From: Bradyrhizobium diazoefficiens
Lineage (GTDB): Bacteria > Pseudomonadota > Alphaproteobacteria > Rhizobiales > Xanthobacteraceae
Direction of reading: 5' to 3'
Length of the DNA stretch: 64,000 nucleotides
NCBI RefSeq assembly: GCF_018129965.1
Contig: NZ_JAFCKW010000007.1
Location: forward strand, 1-64,000
The notes beneath the pieces are model-generated. The model ran no database searches, was not told where the DNA came from, and was given only the letters and a program-made list of their open reading frames with translations. Below, in pieces: positions 53,147 to 61,572 of the stretch. Numbering within the stretch: position 1 is the first letter of the stretch; each line of letters opens with the position of its first letter. Made by a program: the position numbers and the translations under genes.

Positions 53147-54880
53147 ATGTTCCGCCTAAAGCCCTTCCTGATGACGGCCGGCCTGCTGGGAAGCCTGTTC
53201 GGCTTCGCCTGCGGTCCTGCTTTCGCGCAAGTGGCCCCTGTCGAGCCCGCCCCCACCGCGCTGCAAGGCCCGGAACAGCGGGTGGCGCTGGTGATCGGCA
53301 ATTCGCACTACCAGAACGCGCCGCAGCTCGCCAATCCCGACAACGACGCACAGTCGATGGCGCAGTTCCTGAACTCCGCCGGCTTCGAAGTGGTCGCCGC
53401 GACCGATCTCGGCCAGAACGACATGCTGCGCGTGGTTCAGGATTTTTCGGCCAGAGTATCCGCGCACGGTCCCAATACCGTGGCGATGGTCTACTATGCC
53501 GGCCACGGCGTGCAGCTCGCCGGCGAAAATTATCTCGTTCCCGTCGACGCGAAAGTCTCGAATCCGACCGAGCTCTTCAACAACTCGGTGCGCCTCGTCG
53601 ACGTGATGTCGACGCTGGAGACGATCCCGAGCCGGATGCGCATCGTCATTCTCGATGCCTGCCGCAACAATCCGTTCCCCGATGTCAACGACGCCGGCCG
53701 CGGCCTTGCCATCGTCGATGCGCCGAACGGATCGATCGTCGGCTATTCGACCGCGCCAGGCGCCGAAGCCGAGGACGGCACCGGTGGCCACAGCCCCTAC
53801 ACGCAGGCCTTCCTGACCATCGCGCGCGAGCCCAACGTGCCGATCGAGCAGCTGTTCAAGCGCGTGCGCCTTCAGGTGAACCAGACCACGCTCGGCGCGC
53901 AGATCCCGTGGGAAAGCTCGTCCCTGACCTCCGACTTCACCTTCTTCGGCGACACCGCCGTTGCGGCGACCCGCGCGCCGGTGAATGCGCCGGTGGTGCA
54001 GATGGCCTCCAACCTGCCGAGCCGCTCGACACGGCAGGCCTATGACTACGTCGTGTCCGAGGCGCGGCCGGAATACTACCAGGAGTTCATCCAGATGTAT
54101 CCGCACGACCCGCTGAGCGACCACGTCCGCTGGCTGCTCAACAACCTGCTGCTCACGCAGGCCTGGCACAATGCGGTGCTGGCGAACTCGCCGCTCGGCT
54201 ACAAGAGCTTCTACGACAGCTATAGCAACACCCCCTATGCGCAGGTCGCGCTGAAGCTCGAGGCGCAGCCGAAGCAGATCCCCCTGATGCAGGCGACGCA
54301 TTTCCTCGCGCCGCAGAACATCAATCCGACCTTCAAGATCGGCAATCTCGGCCAGCCCAAGTACATCCCGCTGATGCAGCAGGGCAATGGTGGCCCGATC
54401 GTCCATTTGCCGGCGGGCAACAACCAGCCGAACCCGCAGAACGGCACGCCGTCGCCGAACCCGGGCAAGATCGTCACCTTGCCTGCGCCGACCAACACGA
54501 CCAACACCAATGGCGGCATCGGCAAGATCGTGACGCTGCCCGCGACCAACAACAACCAGAATGGCGGCAACAATGCCGGCACGACCAACGGCGCTCCCGG
54601 CAAGATCGTCAGCATGCCGGTGAACATCGGCAAGGGCGGTTCGACGATCGAGACGAAGCCGGTCAACGTTCAGACGCAGACCAACCCGATCCGCATCAAC
54701 AACGGCGTCAAGATCGCCAGTGATCCGGTGAACAAGGTTCAGGTTCAGAACAGCCGTCCGCAGTTCAACACGACCAACCGCATCGTCAACAATAACGGAA
54801 ACAACTTCCGCCAGTCGATGAACCAGTCGCCCGGCATGAACGGTGGCGGCAACAATCACCGCGGCGGCTTCATGCACTGA
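53147..54880 (+). CDS. Exported caspase-like (C14) protein with repetitive tail
   Basis: From the ATG at 53147 (AGAGGAGCACGCC upstream) the protein has 577 residues. A signal peptide (FLMTAGLLGSLFGFACGPAF, cleaved near AQVA) precedes a C14 caspase-like domain (about 44-270). The dyad is H120 (YYAGHGVQL) and C172 (ILDACRNNPF). Residues 300-400 are helical. Residues 400-577 are Asn/Pro/Gly-rich and repeat PGKIVTLPA-like units. It should act in the periplasm or outside. Bacterial caspase-like proteins of this kind are linked to stress or regulated proteolysis, mostly untested. A 20-bp perfect palindrome lies downstream. Confidence 0.88.
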   Translation: MFRLKPFLMTAGLLGSLFGFACGPAFAQVAPVEPAPTALQGPEQRVALVIGNSHYQNAPQLANPDNDAQSMAQFLNSAGFEVVAATDLGQNDMLRVVQDFSARVSAHGPNTVAMVYYAGHGVQLAGENYLVPVDAKVSNPTELFNNSVRLVDVMSTLETIPSRMRIVILDACRNNPFPDVNDAGRGLAIVDAPNGSIVGYSTAPGAEAEDGTGGHSPYTQAFLTIAREPNVPIEQLFKRVRLQVNQTTLGAQIPWESSSLTSDFTFFGDTAVAATRAPVNAPVVQMASNLPSRSTRQAYDYVVSEARPEYYQEFIQMYPHDPLSDHVRWLLNNLLLTQAWHNAVLANSPLGYKSFYDSYSNTPYAQVALKLEAQPKQIPLMQATHFLAPQNINPTFKIGNLGQPKYIPLMQQGNGGPIVHLPAGNNQPNPQNGTPSPNPGKIVTLPAPTNTTNTNGGIGKIVTLPATNNNQNGGNNAGTTNGAPGKIVSMPVNIGKGGSTIETKPVNVQTQTNPIRINNGVKIASDPVNKVQVQNSRPQFNTTNRIVNNNGNNFRQSMNQSPGMNGGGNNHRGGFMH

Positions 54881-54981
54881 TCGCACGGGCAGCGCACACA
54901 CGACAGAGGGGCAGAGCGGTGGCGCTCTGCTCTCACTTTATGTCAGAGGATACAACTTGGCGGGACCATGTGCCGTTGGCT

Positions 54982-55024
54982 GGGCTCGATCCACCTCTCC
55001 CGAAGGGAGAGGTGGATCGAGCCC
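54982..55024. repeat. Perfect 20-bp inverted repeat, 3-base loop
   Basis: The left arm (54982-55001) and right arm (55005-55024) are perfectly complementary with the loop GAA; the stem is GC-rich with ACCTCTCCC next to the loop. It lies between the convergent caspase-like and dehydratase genes, so it may act as a two-way terminator, although no T tract follows on either strand. It may also be a dispersed element. Confidence 0.88.
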
Positions 55025-55048
55025 ATCGCTCGCGCTATTCAATCGGAA

Positions 55049-56032
55049 TCACGCCACCAGTTCGGAAAACAGATCCGCATCCACATTGCCGCCGGACAGC
55101 ACGATGACGACGTTCTTGCCGGCGACGTCGAGGCGCCCAGCCAGCAGTGCGGCAAGGCCGACCGCGCCGCCCGGCTCGACCACGAGCTTGAGCTCGCGAT
55201 AGGCAAACGCAACGGCCGCGCCGACTTCCTTGTCGGACGCGGTCACGCCGCGTGCGAGCAGCTTGCTGTTGATAGCAAAGGTCATCTCGCCGGGGATCAG
55301 CGCCATCAGCGCATCGCAGATGGTGCGGCCCGCGGGCGCATGCGGCTCGCGATGGCCGGCGGTCAGCGACAGGCCGTGATCGTCGAAGGCCTCGGGCTCG
55401 GCCACCACGATCTCGGCGAGCGGATAGCGCGCCTTCACCGCCGTTGCGACGCCCGCGATCAGGCCGCCGCCGGAGGCCGGGGCGACCACGATATCGGGGC
55501 TGAGACCCAGCGCAGCCATGTCCTCCGCGATCTCGCGGCCGGCGGTGCCCTGCCCCGCGATCACGAACGGATCGTCATAGGGCCTGACCAGCGTCGCACC
55601 GCGCTTCTCGGCGATCCCGCGCGAGATCGCCTCGCGGTCGTCGTTGTAGCGGTCGTACAGCACGACCTCGGCGCCGTAGGACTTGGTGCGCTCGCGCTTC
55701 GACAGCGGCGCATCCGCGGGCATCACGATGGTGGCCTGCATGTCGAGGATCTTGGCGGCCGCCGCCACGCCCTGGGCGTGATTGCCGGAGGAAAACGCGA
55801 CTACGCCGCCGGCGCGCTTGTCCTGCGGGATCGAGGCGACCTTGTTGAAAGCGCCGCGGAACTTGAAGGAGCCGGTGCGCTGGAGCATCTCCGGCTTCAG
55901 GAAGACCTTGGCGCCGACGCGCTCGTTGAGCACGGGAAAGGACAGCAGCGGCGTGCGGATGGCAAAAGGCGCGATCACGCGCGCTGCGGCATCGATGTCA
56001 GCAGAGCTGACCGGAAGGGGCTGTTCTGTCAT
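55049..56032 (-). CDS. Threonine/serine dehydratase (PLP fold type II)
   Basis: The protein has 327 residues from the ATG at 56032; the longer frame runs through the GT4 gene and is rejected. The PLP lysine is K57 (RTGSFKFRGA), with the substrate loop SSGNHAQGVA and glycine-rich phosphate loop APASGGGLIAG. It matches catabolic L-threonine/serine dehydratases and serine racemases, which give 2-oxobutyrate or pyruvate plus ammonia. It lacks the C-terminal regulatory ACT domain of the biosynthetic IlvA, so a catabolic or racemase role is favoured. It lies 61 bases downstream of the GT4 gene on the same strand. Confidence 0.9.
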   Translation of the reverse strand: MTEQPLPVSSADIDAAARVIAPFAIRTPLLSFPVLNERVGAKVFLKPEMLQRTGSFKFRGAFNKVASIPQDKRAGGVVAFSSGNHAQGVAAAAKILDMQATIVMPADAPLSKRERTKSYGAEVVLYDRYNDDREAISRGIAEKRGATLVRPYDDPFVIAGQGTAGREIAEDMAALGLSPDIVVAPASGGGLIAGVATAVKARYPLAEIVVAEPEAFDDHGLSLTAGHREPHAPAGRTICDALMALIPGEMTFAINSKLLARGVTASDKEVGAAVAFAYRELKLVVEPGGAVGLAALLAGRLDVAGKNVVIVLSGGNVDADLFSELVA

Positions 56033-56093
56033 CAGCAATTTGTATCCCGGCCCATGACGGGTGGGAAGACACATCCGCAAGGGGACTTGCCCC

Positions 56094-57137
56094 TCAGGCG
56101 ACGAAGCGTGGCTGTTCCCCGCCGCTCCCGCCGGGCAGGACGGCGCCCACCGCCTTGATGCTGTCGACAAACGCCCGCGCCGAGGCCTCCCAGGTGTAAT
56201 TGGAGGCAAACTCGACGCAGTCCTGCCGGGAGATATCGAGCGCGGCGAAGCAGGCGTTGCGAAGATCGGCATCGAGGGCGCCGACCGGCGCATCGCCGAT
56301 CACGTCGCGGGGGCCCTTCACCGGAAAGGCCGCCACCGGCAGGCCGCTGGCGAGCGCTTCAAGCAGGACCAGGCCGAAAGTGTCGGTCTTGCTGGGGAAC
56401 ACGAACACGTCGGCCGCGGCATAGATGTCCGCCAGTTCCACGCCGTGCTTTTCGCCCAGGAAGATCGCGTCCGGATAGGCTTCCTCCAGCGCGGCGCGCG
56501 CCGGGCCGTCGCCGACGATCACCTTGGTCCCGGGCAGGTCGAGATCGAGGAACGCCTCGAGATTTTTCTCGACCGCGACCCGGCCGACCGAGAGGAACAC
56601 CGGCGCCGGGAAGCAGAGATCGATCGGGCGGGGGTGGAACAGGCTGGTGTCGACGCCGCGCGGCCACAGCACCACATTGGCAAAGCCGCGCTCGCCGAGT
56701 TCGCGGGCGAGCGCCGGCGTGGCCGCCATCACGGCGCGGCTGGGCGCATGGAAGCGGCGCAGCGCCCGCCAGATCAGAGATTCCGGCACCGGGACCCTGG
56801 CGCGGATGTATTCGGGGAAGCGCGTATGGAAGCTGGTCGTGAACGGCAGCTTGCGCTGGCGACAATAGCGGCGAACCATCAGGCCGATCGGCCCCTCGGT
56901 CGCGATATGGATGCTGTCGGGGCGCGCTTCCGCGATCAGCTTGGCAATTCGCGCCGGGCGCGGCATGGCCAGCCGCACGTCGCGATAGCTCGGCATCGCA
57001 AAGGTGCGGAACGATTGCGGCGTCAGGAACGTGAATTCAACACCGAGCGCTGCGGCCGCGTCGGAAAGCTTGGTCAGCGTCCGAACCACACCGTTGACTT
57101 GCGGGTGCCAGGCGTCGGTCGCGACCAGGATGCGCAT
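56094..57137 (-). CDS. GT4-family glycosyltransferase
   Basis: This 347-residue GT-B enzyme begins MRILVATDAWHPQVNGVVRT, the pattern of alpha-mannosyl/digalactosyl-type GT4 enzymes. It contains the C-terminal donor site VFVFPSKTDTFGLVLLEALA with the conserved glutamate. The enzyme is cytoplasmic or membrane-peripheral. It lies 13 bases downstream of a metallophosphoesterase gene; this pair recurs in alphaproteobacteria and points to assembly of a glycolipid or lipopolysaccharide-like product. The acceptor is unknown. Confidence 0.88.
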   Translation of the reverse strand: MRILVATDAWHPQVNGVVRTLTKLSDAAAALGVEFTFLTPQSFRTFAMPSYRDVRLAMPRPARIAKLIAEARPDSIHIATEGPIGLMVRRYCRQRKLPFTTSFHTRFPEYIRARVPVPESLIWRALRRFHAPSRAVMAATPALARELGERGFANVVLWPRGVDTSLFHPRPIDLCFPAPVFLSVGRVAVEKNLEAFLDLDLPGTKVIVGDGPARAALEEAYPDAIFLGEKHGVELADIYAAADVFVFPSKTDTFGLVLLEALASGLPVAAFPVKGPRDVIGDAPVGALDADLRNACFAALDISRQDCVEFASNYTWEASARAFVDSIKAVGAVLPGGSGGEQPRFVA

Positions 57138-57150
57138 CAGGCTGTCTCTG

Positions 57151-57963
57151 TCATGCGGCTCTGGCCGCCACCTGGGGAACGGCGGCAGGCTTTTGCGCGT
57201 GATCCGCCCAGGTGATGATCTCGAAATGGCCGTCGTCGTGCTCGACCAGCGCGGTGCAGCTCTCGACCCAGTCGCCGCAATTCATGTAGCGGATGCCGGC
57301 CTCGTCGCGGATGACGGCGTAGTGGATGTGGCCGCAGATCACGCCGTCGGCGTCGTGGCGGCGCGCTTCTGCCGCGAGCGCCTGTTCGAACGCACCGATG
57401 TAGTTGACGGCGTTCTTGACCTTCTGCTTGGCCCATTGCGACAGCGACCAATACGGCACCTTGAACATGCGCCGGAAGAAGTTGACGAAGCGATTCATCT
57501 GGATCGCGAAGTCGTAGGCCTTGTCGCCGAGATGGGCGAGCCAGCGCGCGTTCTGCACCACGAGATCGAAGATGTCACCGTGGATGACGAGATAGCGCTT
57601 GCCGTCCACGCCGGTATGGACGGTGTTCTCGACGACGTCGATGCCGCCGAAATGCGTGCCGTAATAGTTGCGCAGGAATTCGTCGTGATTGCCGGGGATG
57701 TAAATGATCTTGGCGCCCTTGCGCGCCTTGCGCAGCAGCTTCTGGACGAGGTCGTTATGCGACTGCGGCCAGTGCCAGCTCGATTTCAGCGCCCAGCCGT
57801 CGACGATGTCGCCGACGAGATAGATCGTGTCGGCATCATGGTAGCGCAGGAAGTCGAGCAGAAGGTCGGCCTGAGAGCCGCGGGCCCCGAGATGAACGTC
57901 GGAGATGAACAAGGTGCGAAAGCGCCTCTCAGGGCTCTCGTCACTCACATCGTAACTTCCCAT
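57151..57963 (-). CDS. LpxH-like metallophosphoesterase
   Basis: The protein has 270 residues from the ATG at 57963; a TTG 18 bases upstream is less likely. The calcineurin-like motifs are complete: DVHLG, GDIVDGW, GNHDE, a histidine in HGDIFD and GHIHYA. It is annotated in relatives as UDP-2,3-diacylglucosamine diphosphatase, which releases lipid X from UDP-diacylglucosamine. Many alphaproteobacteria use LpxI for that step, so this relative may hydrolyse another sugar-phosphate lipid, consistent with its pairing with a GT4 gene. The 215 bp upstream to thiD contain no gene. Confidence 0.87.
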   Translation of the reverse strand: MGSYDVSDESPERRFRTLFISDVHLGARGSQADLLLDFLRYHDADTIYLVGDIVDGWALKSSWHWPQSHNDLVQKLLRKARKGAKIIYIPGNHDEFLRNYYGTHFGGIDVVENTVHTGVDGKRYLVIHGDIFDLVVQNARWLAHLGDKAYDFAIQMNRFVNFFRRMFKVPYWSLSQWAKQKVKNAVNYIGAFEQALAAEARRHDADGVICGHIHYAVIRDEAGIRYMNCGDWVESCTALVEHDDGHFEIITWADHAQKPAAVPQVAARAA

Positions 57964-58178
57964 GCGAAAAGCCCGTAGCAATATCCCGTGACAGGGGGAT
58001 GACCATTGAACCTTTGAGGCACCCTCGGATACGAATCAAACCTCGCCTCGCCCTCCCCGCGAATATCAGTCGCATGCGACAATCAGGCGACACGCCGCCG
58101 CACGGCCGTCCGCAAAGGTCGGAAATACATGGCTGAATCGGTTAAAGGCGGAGGCCGCCGCGCCGCGCGAAACCGGCG

Positions 58179-58979
58179 TCAGTAAAACTTGTGGAAATGA
58201 TGGATCGGCCCGTGACCGTGGCCGACGCTGAAGCGATCAGCCGCCGCGATCGCCGCACTGATCCACGCCTTGGCGTTGCGTACGGCGCCCTCCAGATCCT
58301 CGCCCCTGGCAAGCCCCGCAGCGACGGCCGAGGACAGTGAACACCCCGTGCCGTGGGTGTTCCGGGTCGTGATGCGCGGGGCGGCAAAGTTAATCGTTTT
58401 TTCCGAATCAAGGAGATAGTCGGTGCTCTCGGCGCCCGCCCCGTGCCCGCCCTTGATCAGCACCGCGCGGCAGCCGAGCGCGAGCAGGCGGCGCCCCTGG
58501 CTCTCGATCTCGGCCTCGCTTGCCGCAACCGCCTCGTCGAGCAGCGCAGCGGCTTCCGGCAGATTGGGCGTGATCACCGACGCGAGCGGCATCAGCTTCC
58601 TGCGAAGCGCTTCGACGGCCTCCGACGCCAACAGGCGGTCGCCCGAGGTTGCGACCATCACCGGGTCGAGCACGATGTGGCGAGGAGCCCAGCGCGACAG
58701 CGCGGCCGCGATCGCATCGATGCTGGCGGGCTGCGCCACCATGCCGATCTTCACCGCACCGACCTCGAGATCGGAGAACACCGCATCGATTTGCGCGGTG
58801 ACGAACTCGGCCGGCACCGCGTGAATCCCGGTCACGCCGCGCGTGTTCTGCGCCGTCAGCGCCGTGATGGCGGAAGCGCCGTAGACGCCGAGCGCGGCAA
58901 AGGTCTTCAGGTCGGCCTGGATGCCGGCGCCGCCGCTCGAATCGGAGCCGGCGATGGTGAGCGCCACGGGCGTCGTCAT
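58179..58979 (-). CDS. thiD: Hydroxymethylpyrimidine/phosphomethylpyrimidine kinase
   Basis: This 266-residue ribokinase-fold enzyme phosphorylates HMP and HMP-P for thiamine synthesis. Motifs are [19 protein letters not shown] (start), [25 protein letters not shown] and the C-terminal anion-hole motif [20 protein letters not shown]. The ATG at 58979 is chosen because the family starts there. It stands alone; no other thiamine gene or TPP riboswitch was seen in the 141 bp upstream. Confidence 0.94.
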   Translation of the reverse strand: MTTPVALTIAGSDSSGGAGIQADLKTFAALGVYGASAITALTAQNTRGVTGIHAVPAEFVTAQIDAVFSDLEVGAVKIGMVAQPASIDAIAAALSRWAPRHIVLDPVMVATSGDRLLASEAVEALRRKLMPLASVITPNLPEAAALLDEAVAASEAEIESQGRRLLALGCRAVLIKGGHGAGAESTDYLLDSEKTINFAAPRITTRNTHGTGCSLSSAVAAGLARGEDLEGAVRNAKAWISAAIAAADRFSVGHGHGPIHHFHKFY

Positions 58980-59120
58980 GAGGCGATTTTCCGATGTTTC
59001 CGGGCCATGAACCGTCCTAGCGCGCCGCCCCCGGGGCGACAAGGCGGACAGCAAGTTCGCTTGCTAAATCCGGCCGGTTTTGGCCTAGTAGCGGCCAGAT
59101 TTGCCTTCGGAGTGACTGCA

Positions 59121-59366
59121 ATGGTTCCCTTTTTCGTCCAGATCAAATGCAAGCTCGGCCAGTCCTATACGGTCGCCAATGCGCTCGCCGAAGCCGAGAT
59201 CGCCTCCGAAATCTACTCCACGGCCGGCCATTACGACCTGCTGGTGAAGTTCTACGTCCCCAACGACACCGACATCGGCCATTTCATCAACGAGAAGGTG
59301 CAGGTGCTGCCGGGCATCCAGGACACGCTCACCATCATCACTTTCAAGGCCTTTGGCGCCAGCTAG
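59121..59366 (+). CDS. Stand-alone Lrp/AsnC ligand-binding (RAM) domain
   Basis: This 81-residue protein is a single alpha-beta ferredoxin-like domain of the Lrp/AsnC C-terminal type (FFVQIKCKLGQSYTVANALA, STAGHYDLLVKFYVP, LPGIQDTLTIITFKAF). It lacks the DNA-binding helix-turn-helix, so it is not a regulator on its own; such SMALA/RAM proteins may sense amino acids or modulate full Lrp proteins by mixing subunits. GGAG lies 8 bases before the ATG. It precedes the PqqD-like gene by 86 bases on the same strand. Confidence 0.87.
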   Translation: MVPFFVQIKCKLGQSYTVANALAEAEIASEIYSTAGHYDLLVKFYVPNDTDIGHFINEKVQVLPGIQDTLTIITFKAFGAS

Positions 59367-59420
59367 GGCCGCCGGCAACCGGGCGTGGTAGTCCGGACGT
59401 CCAGCCGCTGACCAAGAACG

Positions 59421-59456
59421 ATGAATTCTTCCAAACCGAATCCGGAAACGATATGA
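59421..59456 (+). other. Short upstream ORF (11 codons) overlapping the PqqD-like start
   Basis: ATG at 59421 encodes MNSSKPNPETI and stops with TGA at 59454-59456. The PqqD-like ATG at 59453 overlaps this stop (ATATGA). It may be a leader that couples translation, or chance. It is too short to be a typical RiPP precursor, although precursors can be unannotated. The ribosome binding site is weak. Confidence 0.3.
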
Positions 59457-59875
59457 CGCTTACGACATCGGTACCGATGCTCATCAGCAAGCAGTTCGAC
59501 GACGAAGTCGTGCTCGCCAACTATCAGAGCGGCATCTACTACAACCTCGACGGCACCGGGGCCCAGATCTGGCTTGGGCTCAAGGCAGGGAAATCCGTCG
59601 ATGAGATGGTGAGGCTTTTCGCCGACAAAACGGGCGGCCAGATCGCCGCCATCGATCCGCAGGTCCGCGGTTTCGTCGATCGGCTCATCGCGGAAGGAAT
59701 CGTACTTCCGGGCGCTCCCGAATTGCCCGAGCCCGACTGGACCCCGACAACCCGCGGACAGTTCGCCTCGCCTGCGCTGCAGCGCTACGATGACCTTCGC
59801 GATCTGCTGCTGATGGATCCCGTGCACGATGCGGGCGAGGCCGGCTGGCCGCTTCGCGGTGGCAATGAATCCTAG
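59453..59875 (+). CDS. PqqD-like peptide-modification chaperone
   Basis: This 140-residue protein begins with a PqqD-like winged-helix fold (LISKQFDDEVVLANYQSGIY, YNLDGTGAQIWLGLKAGKSV, and FVDRLIAEGIVLPG). PqqD-type domains hold the leader of a ribosomal peptide for a modifying enzyme (RiPP recognition element). Residues 100-140 form a variable tail. The downstream HprK-like gene starts inside its last codons (11-base overlap). With the neighbouring kinase, glycosyltransferases and nucleotidyltransferase this resembles HprK-related and lasso-peptide tailoring groups. No precursor gene is obvious. Confidence 0.8.
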   Translation: MTLTTSVPMLISKQFDDEVVLANYQSGIYYNLDGTGAQIWLGLKAGKSVDEMVRLFADKTGGQIAAIDPQVRGFVDRLIAEGIVLPGAPELPEPDWTPTTRGQFASPALQRYDDLRDLLLMDPVHDAGEAGWPLRGGNES

Positions 59876-60860
59876 CGACAGGATCAGGCAAGCCATCGAC
59901 CGCGTATTCACCGCTACGGCGGTCTCTCCGCTGTCCCGTGCGCATGCCAGATGCGGCCCGTTCCTGCTGGCGCTGACTTTCGCATCCGAGCGGCTGGCAG
60001 AGGAATTCCTGCCGGCCTACATCCGGGCAGCGGCGGGGGTCGCCGACCTCGAGATTCTGTTCAGCACCGCCGACCAGCACGATCTTTCGTCACTGGTGCC
60101 GGAGGCGGCGGAACAACCGCGTCTGCTCGTGGAAGGCGGCATCTATTCGGTGTGGCAATCCGGCACGTTCCCGGTTCTCTTTGCGCTCGACCGGCAGGCG
60201 AGGCGCGGGATCGTGTGGCTTTCAACCGGCCAAGCGCCGGCCTGGGTGCGCAGCCGGCCGGCCCTGGCACTGATCCATGCCCTTTCGATCGAGACGCCCT
60301 GGACCGCCCTGCACGGCGGGGCCGTCGGCCGGGGCGACCGCTTTGCGCTGCTCGCAGGCAAGGGCCGCAGCGGCAAGACGACCGCGTCACTGGCCTGCGC
60401 GAAGGCCGGCTGGCTTTACGCCGGCGACGACTATGTCCTGGTCGATCCGCACAGCAAGCGCGTCGAGCCCCTGTATTGCTCCGCCCGGCTGCGGGTCGAT
60501 CTGGCCGCATCATTTCGCGACCTGATCGGCGGACAGCCCGCTGTTTCGGACATCGATGGGGAGCAGCGCCATGAACTCAGCCTGGCCGGGTTCGGCGACA
60601 GGCTTCGCGGCGGCCGGATCGCGGCCATCTTCCTGCCACGCAGGCAGGGTGCAAAATATCCCGAATTCACGCCGGCTCGCCGCGCCGATGCTTTCCAGGC
60701 GCTGCTGACCGCCACGACGATCGAGCTGCCGGGGTGGCCCAAAGTGACGGCCGAGAAGATCGTGGCTGCCATCGACCGGCTCCCGATCTTCTTCGTCGAC
60801 ACCGGCACCGATCCGATGGCCATCCCCGCCGCATTCGCGGATCAGTTGGAAAGGATTTGA
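59865..60860 (+). CDS. HprK-related kinase
   Basis: This 331-residue protein (ATG 59865, overlapping the PqqD-like stop by 11 bases) has a P-loop at 165-172 (AGKGRSGKTTASLACAKAG) and a DDYVLVD motif at 188-194. The order P-loop, acidic DDxVLxD follows HPr serine kinase homologues. The N-terminal 140 residues lack the HPr-binding features of true HprK. Related proteins phosphorylate or otherwise modify a serine in peptides (lasso peptide kinases) or have unknown targets. It is second in the plus-strand operon, with GT2 genes directly after. Confidence 0.8.
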   Translation: MNPSDRIRQAIDRVFTATAVSPLSRAHARCGPFLLALTFASERLAEEFLPAYIRAAAGVADLEILFSTADQHDLSSLVPEAAEQPRLLVEGGIYSVWQSGTFPVLFALDRQARRGIVWLSTGQAPAWVRSRPALALIHALSIETPWTALHGGAVGRGDRFALLAGKGRSGKTTASLACAKAGWLYAGDDYVLVDPHSKRVEPLYCSARLRVDLAASFRDLIGGQPAVSDIDGEQRHELSLAGFGDRLRGGRIAAIFLPRRQGAKYPEFTPARRADAFQALLTATTIELPGWPKVTAEKIVAAIDRLPIFFVDTGTDPMAIPAAFADQLERI

Positions 60861-60866
60861 CCGGCA

Positions 60867-61571
60867 GTGCAGCAAGCCTCCACCAGCGTCATCATTCCGG
60901 TCCGTAACGGCGCCGGCTTCATCGGCGAAGCGATGGCATCGGCGCTTGCGCAGCTCGATCCGGGCGACGAGATGATCGTGGTCGATGATGGCTCGACCGA
61001 TCAAACGCGGGCCGTGGTCGCGAGCATCGGAGATCCCCGGATCACGCTGGTTGAGAGCGGCGGTCGCGGCGTGTCGGCGGCTCGCAACGTCGGCATTTCC
61101 ATCGCGACGCGCGACTACATCGCATTCCTCGATCACGACGACGCCTGGCCGGCCGAACGTCATGCTGTCATGTCCGGAATTTTGCGCGACCGGCCCGAGA
61201 TCGACGCCGTCTTCGGTCGCATGCGCGTGAAATTCGAACAGGGCTCGCAGCTCAATGAACGGATGGCGGCGATGGATGGCCGGCATGTCGGCGTTGCCAG
61301 CGTCGGCACGGGCTTATTCCGCAAGCGCATCGTCGATCGTGTCACCGGGTTCGACGAGGACCTGCATTTTGGCGAGGACGTCGATTTCTATCTCCGTCTC
61401 GTCGAGTCCGGAATGCAGATCGAGACATGTGAGACCGACGGATTGCTCTACCGCCGGCACGCGTCGAACTGCTCGAATGATTTGCACGCCATGGAGCGCG
61501 GCATGAACGACGTTCTGCTCCGCCGCATCAAGCGCATGCGCAAACGCAATGCCGGCGGTGGTACGGCGTAA
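60867..61571 (+). CDS. GT2-family glycosyltransferase, copy 1
   Basis: This 234-residue GT-A enzyme starts at the GTG at 60867, six bases after the kinase stop. The family motifs are VIIPVRNGAGFIGEAMASAL, VVDDGSTDQTR and FLDHDDAW (DxD-like), with the C-terminal acidic pattern GFDEDLHFGEDVDFYLRL. It lacks membrane helices, so it is a soluble glycosyltransferase. The second GT2 gene follows within one base, which suggests that both act on a common acceptor. Confidence 0.85.
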   Translation: MQQASTSVIIPVRNGAGFIGEAMASALAQLDPGDEMIVVDDGSTDQTRAVVASIGDPRITLVESGGRGVSAARNVGISIATRDYIAFLDHDDAWPAERHAVMSGILRDRPEIDAVFGRMRVKFEQGSQLNERMAAMDGRHVGVASVGTGLFRKRIVDRVTGFDEDLHFGEDVDFYLRLVESGMQIETCETDGLLYRRHASNCSNDLHAMERGMNDVLLRRIKRMRKRNAGGGTA

Positions 61572-61572
61572 C

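Noticed and set aside
53156..54901. A minus-strand ORF of 581 codons
   Set aside because: It is the antisense shadow of the caspase-like gene, which has a signal peptide, a catalytic dyad and a ribosome binding site.
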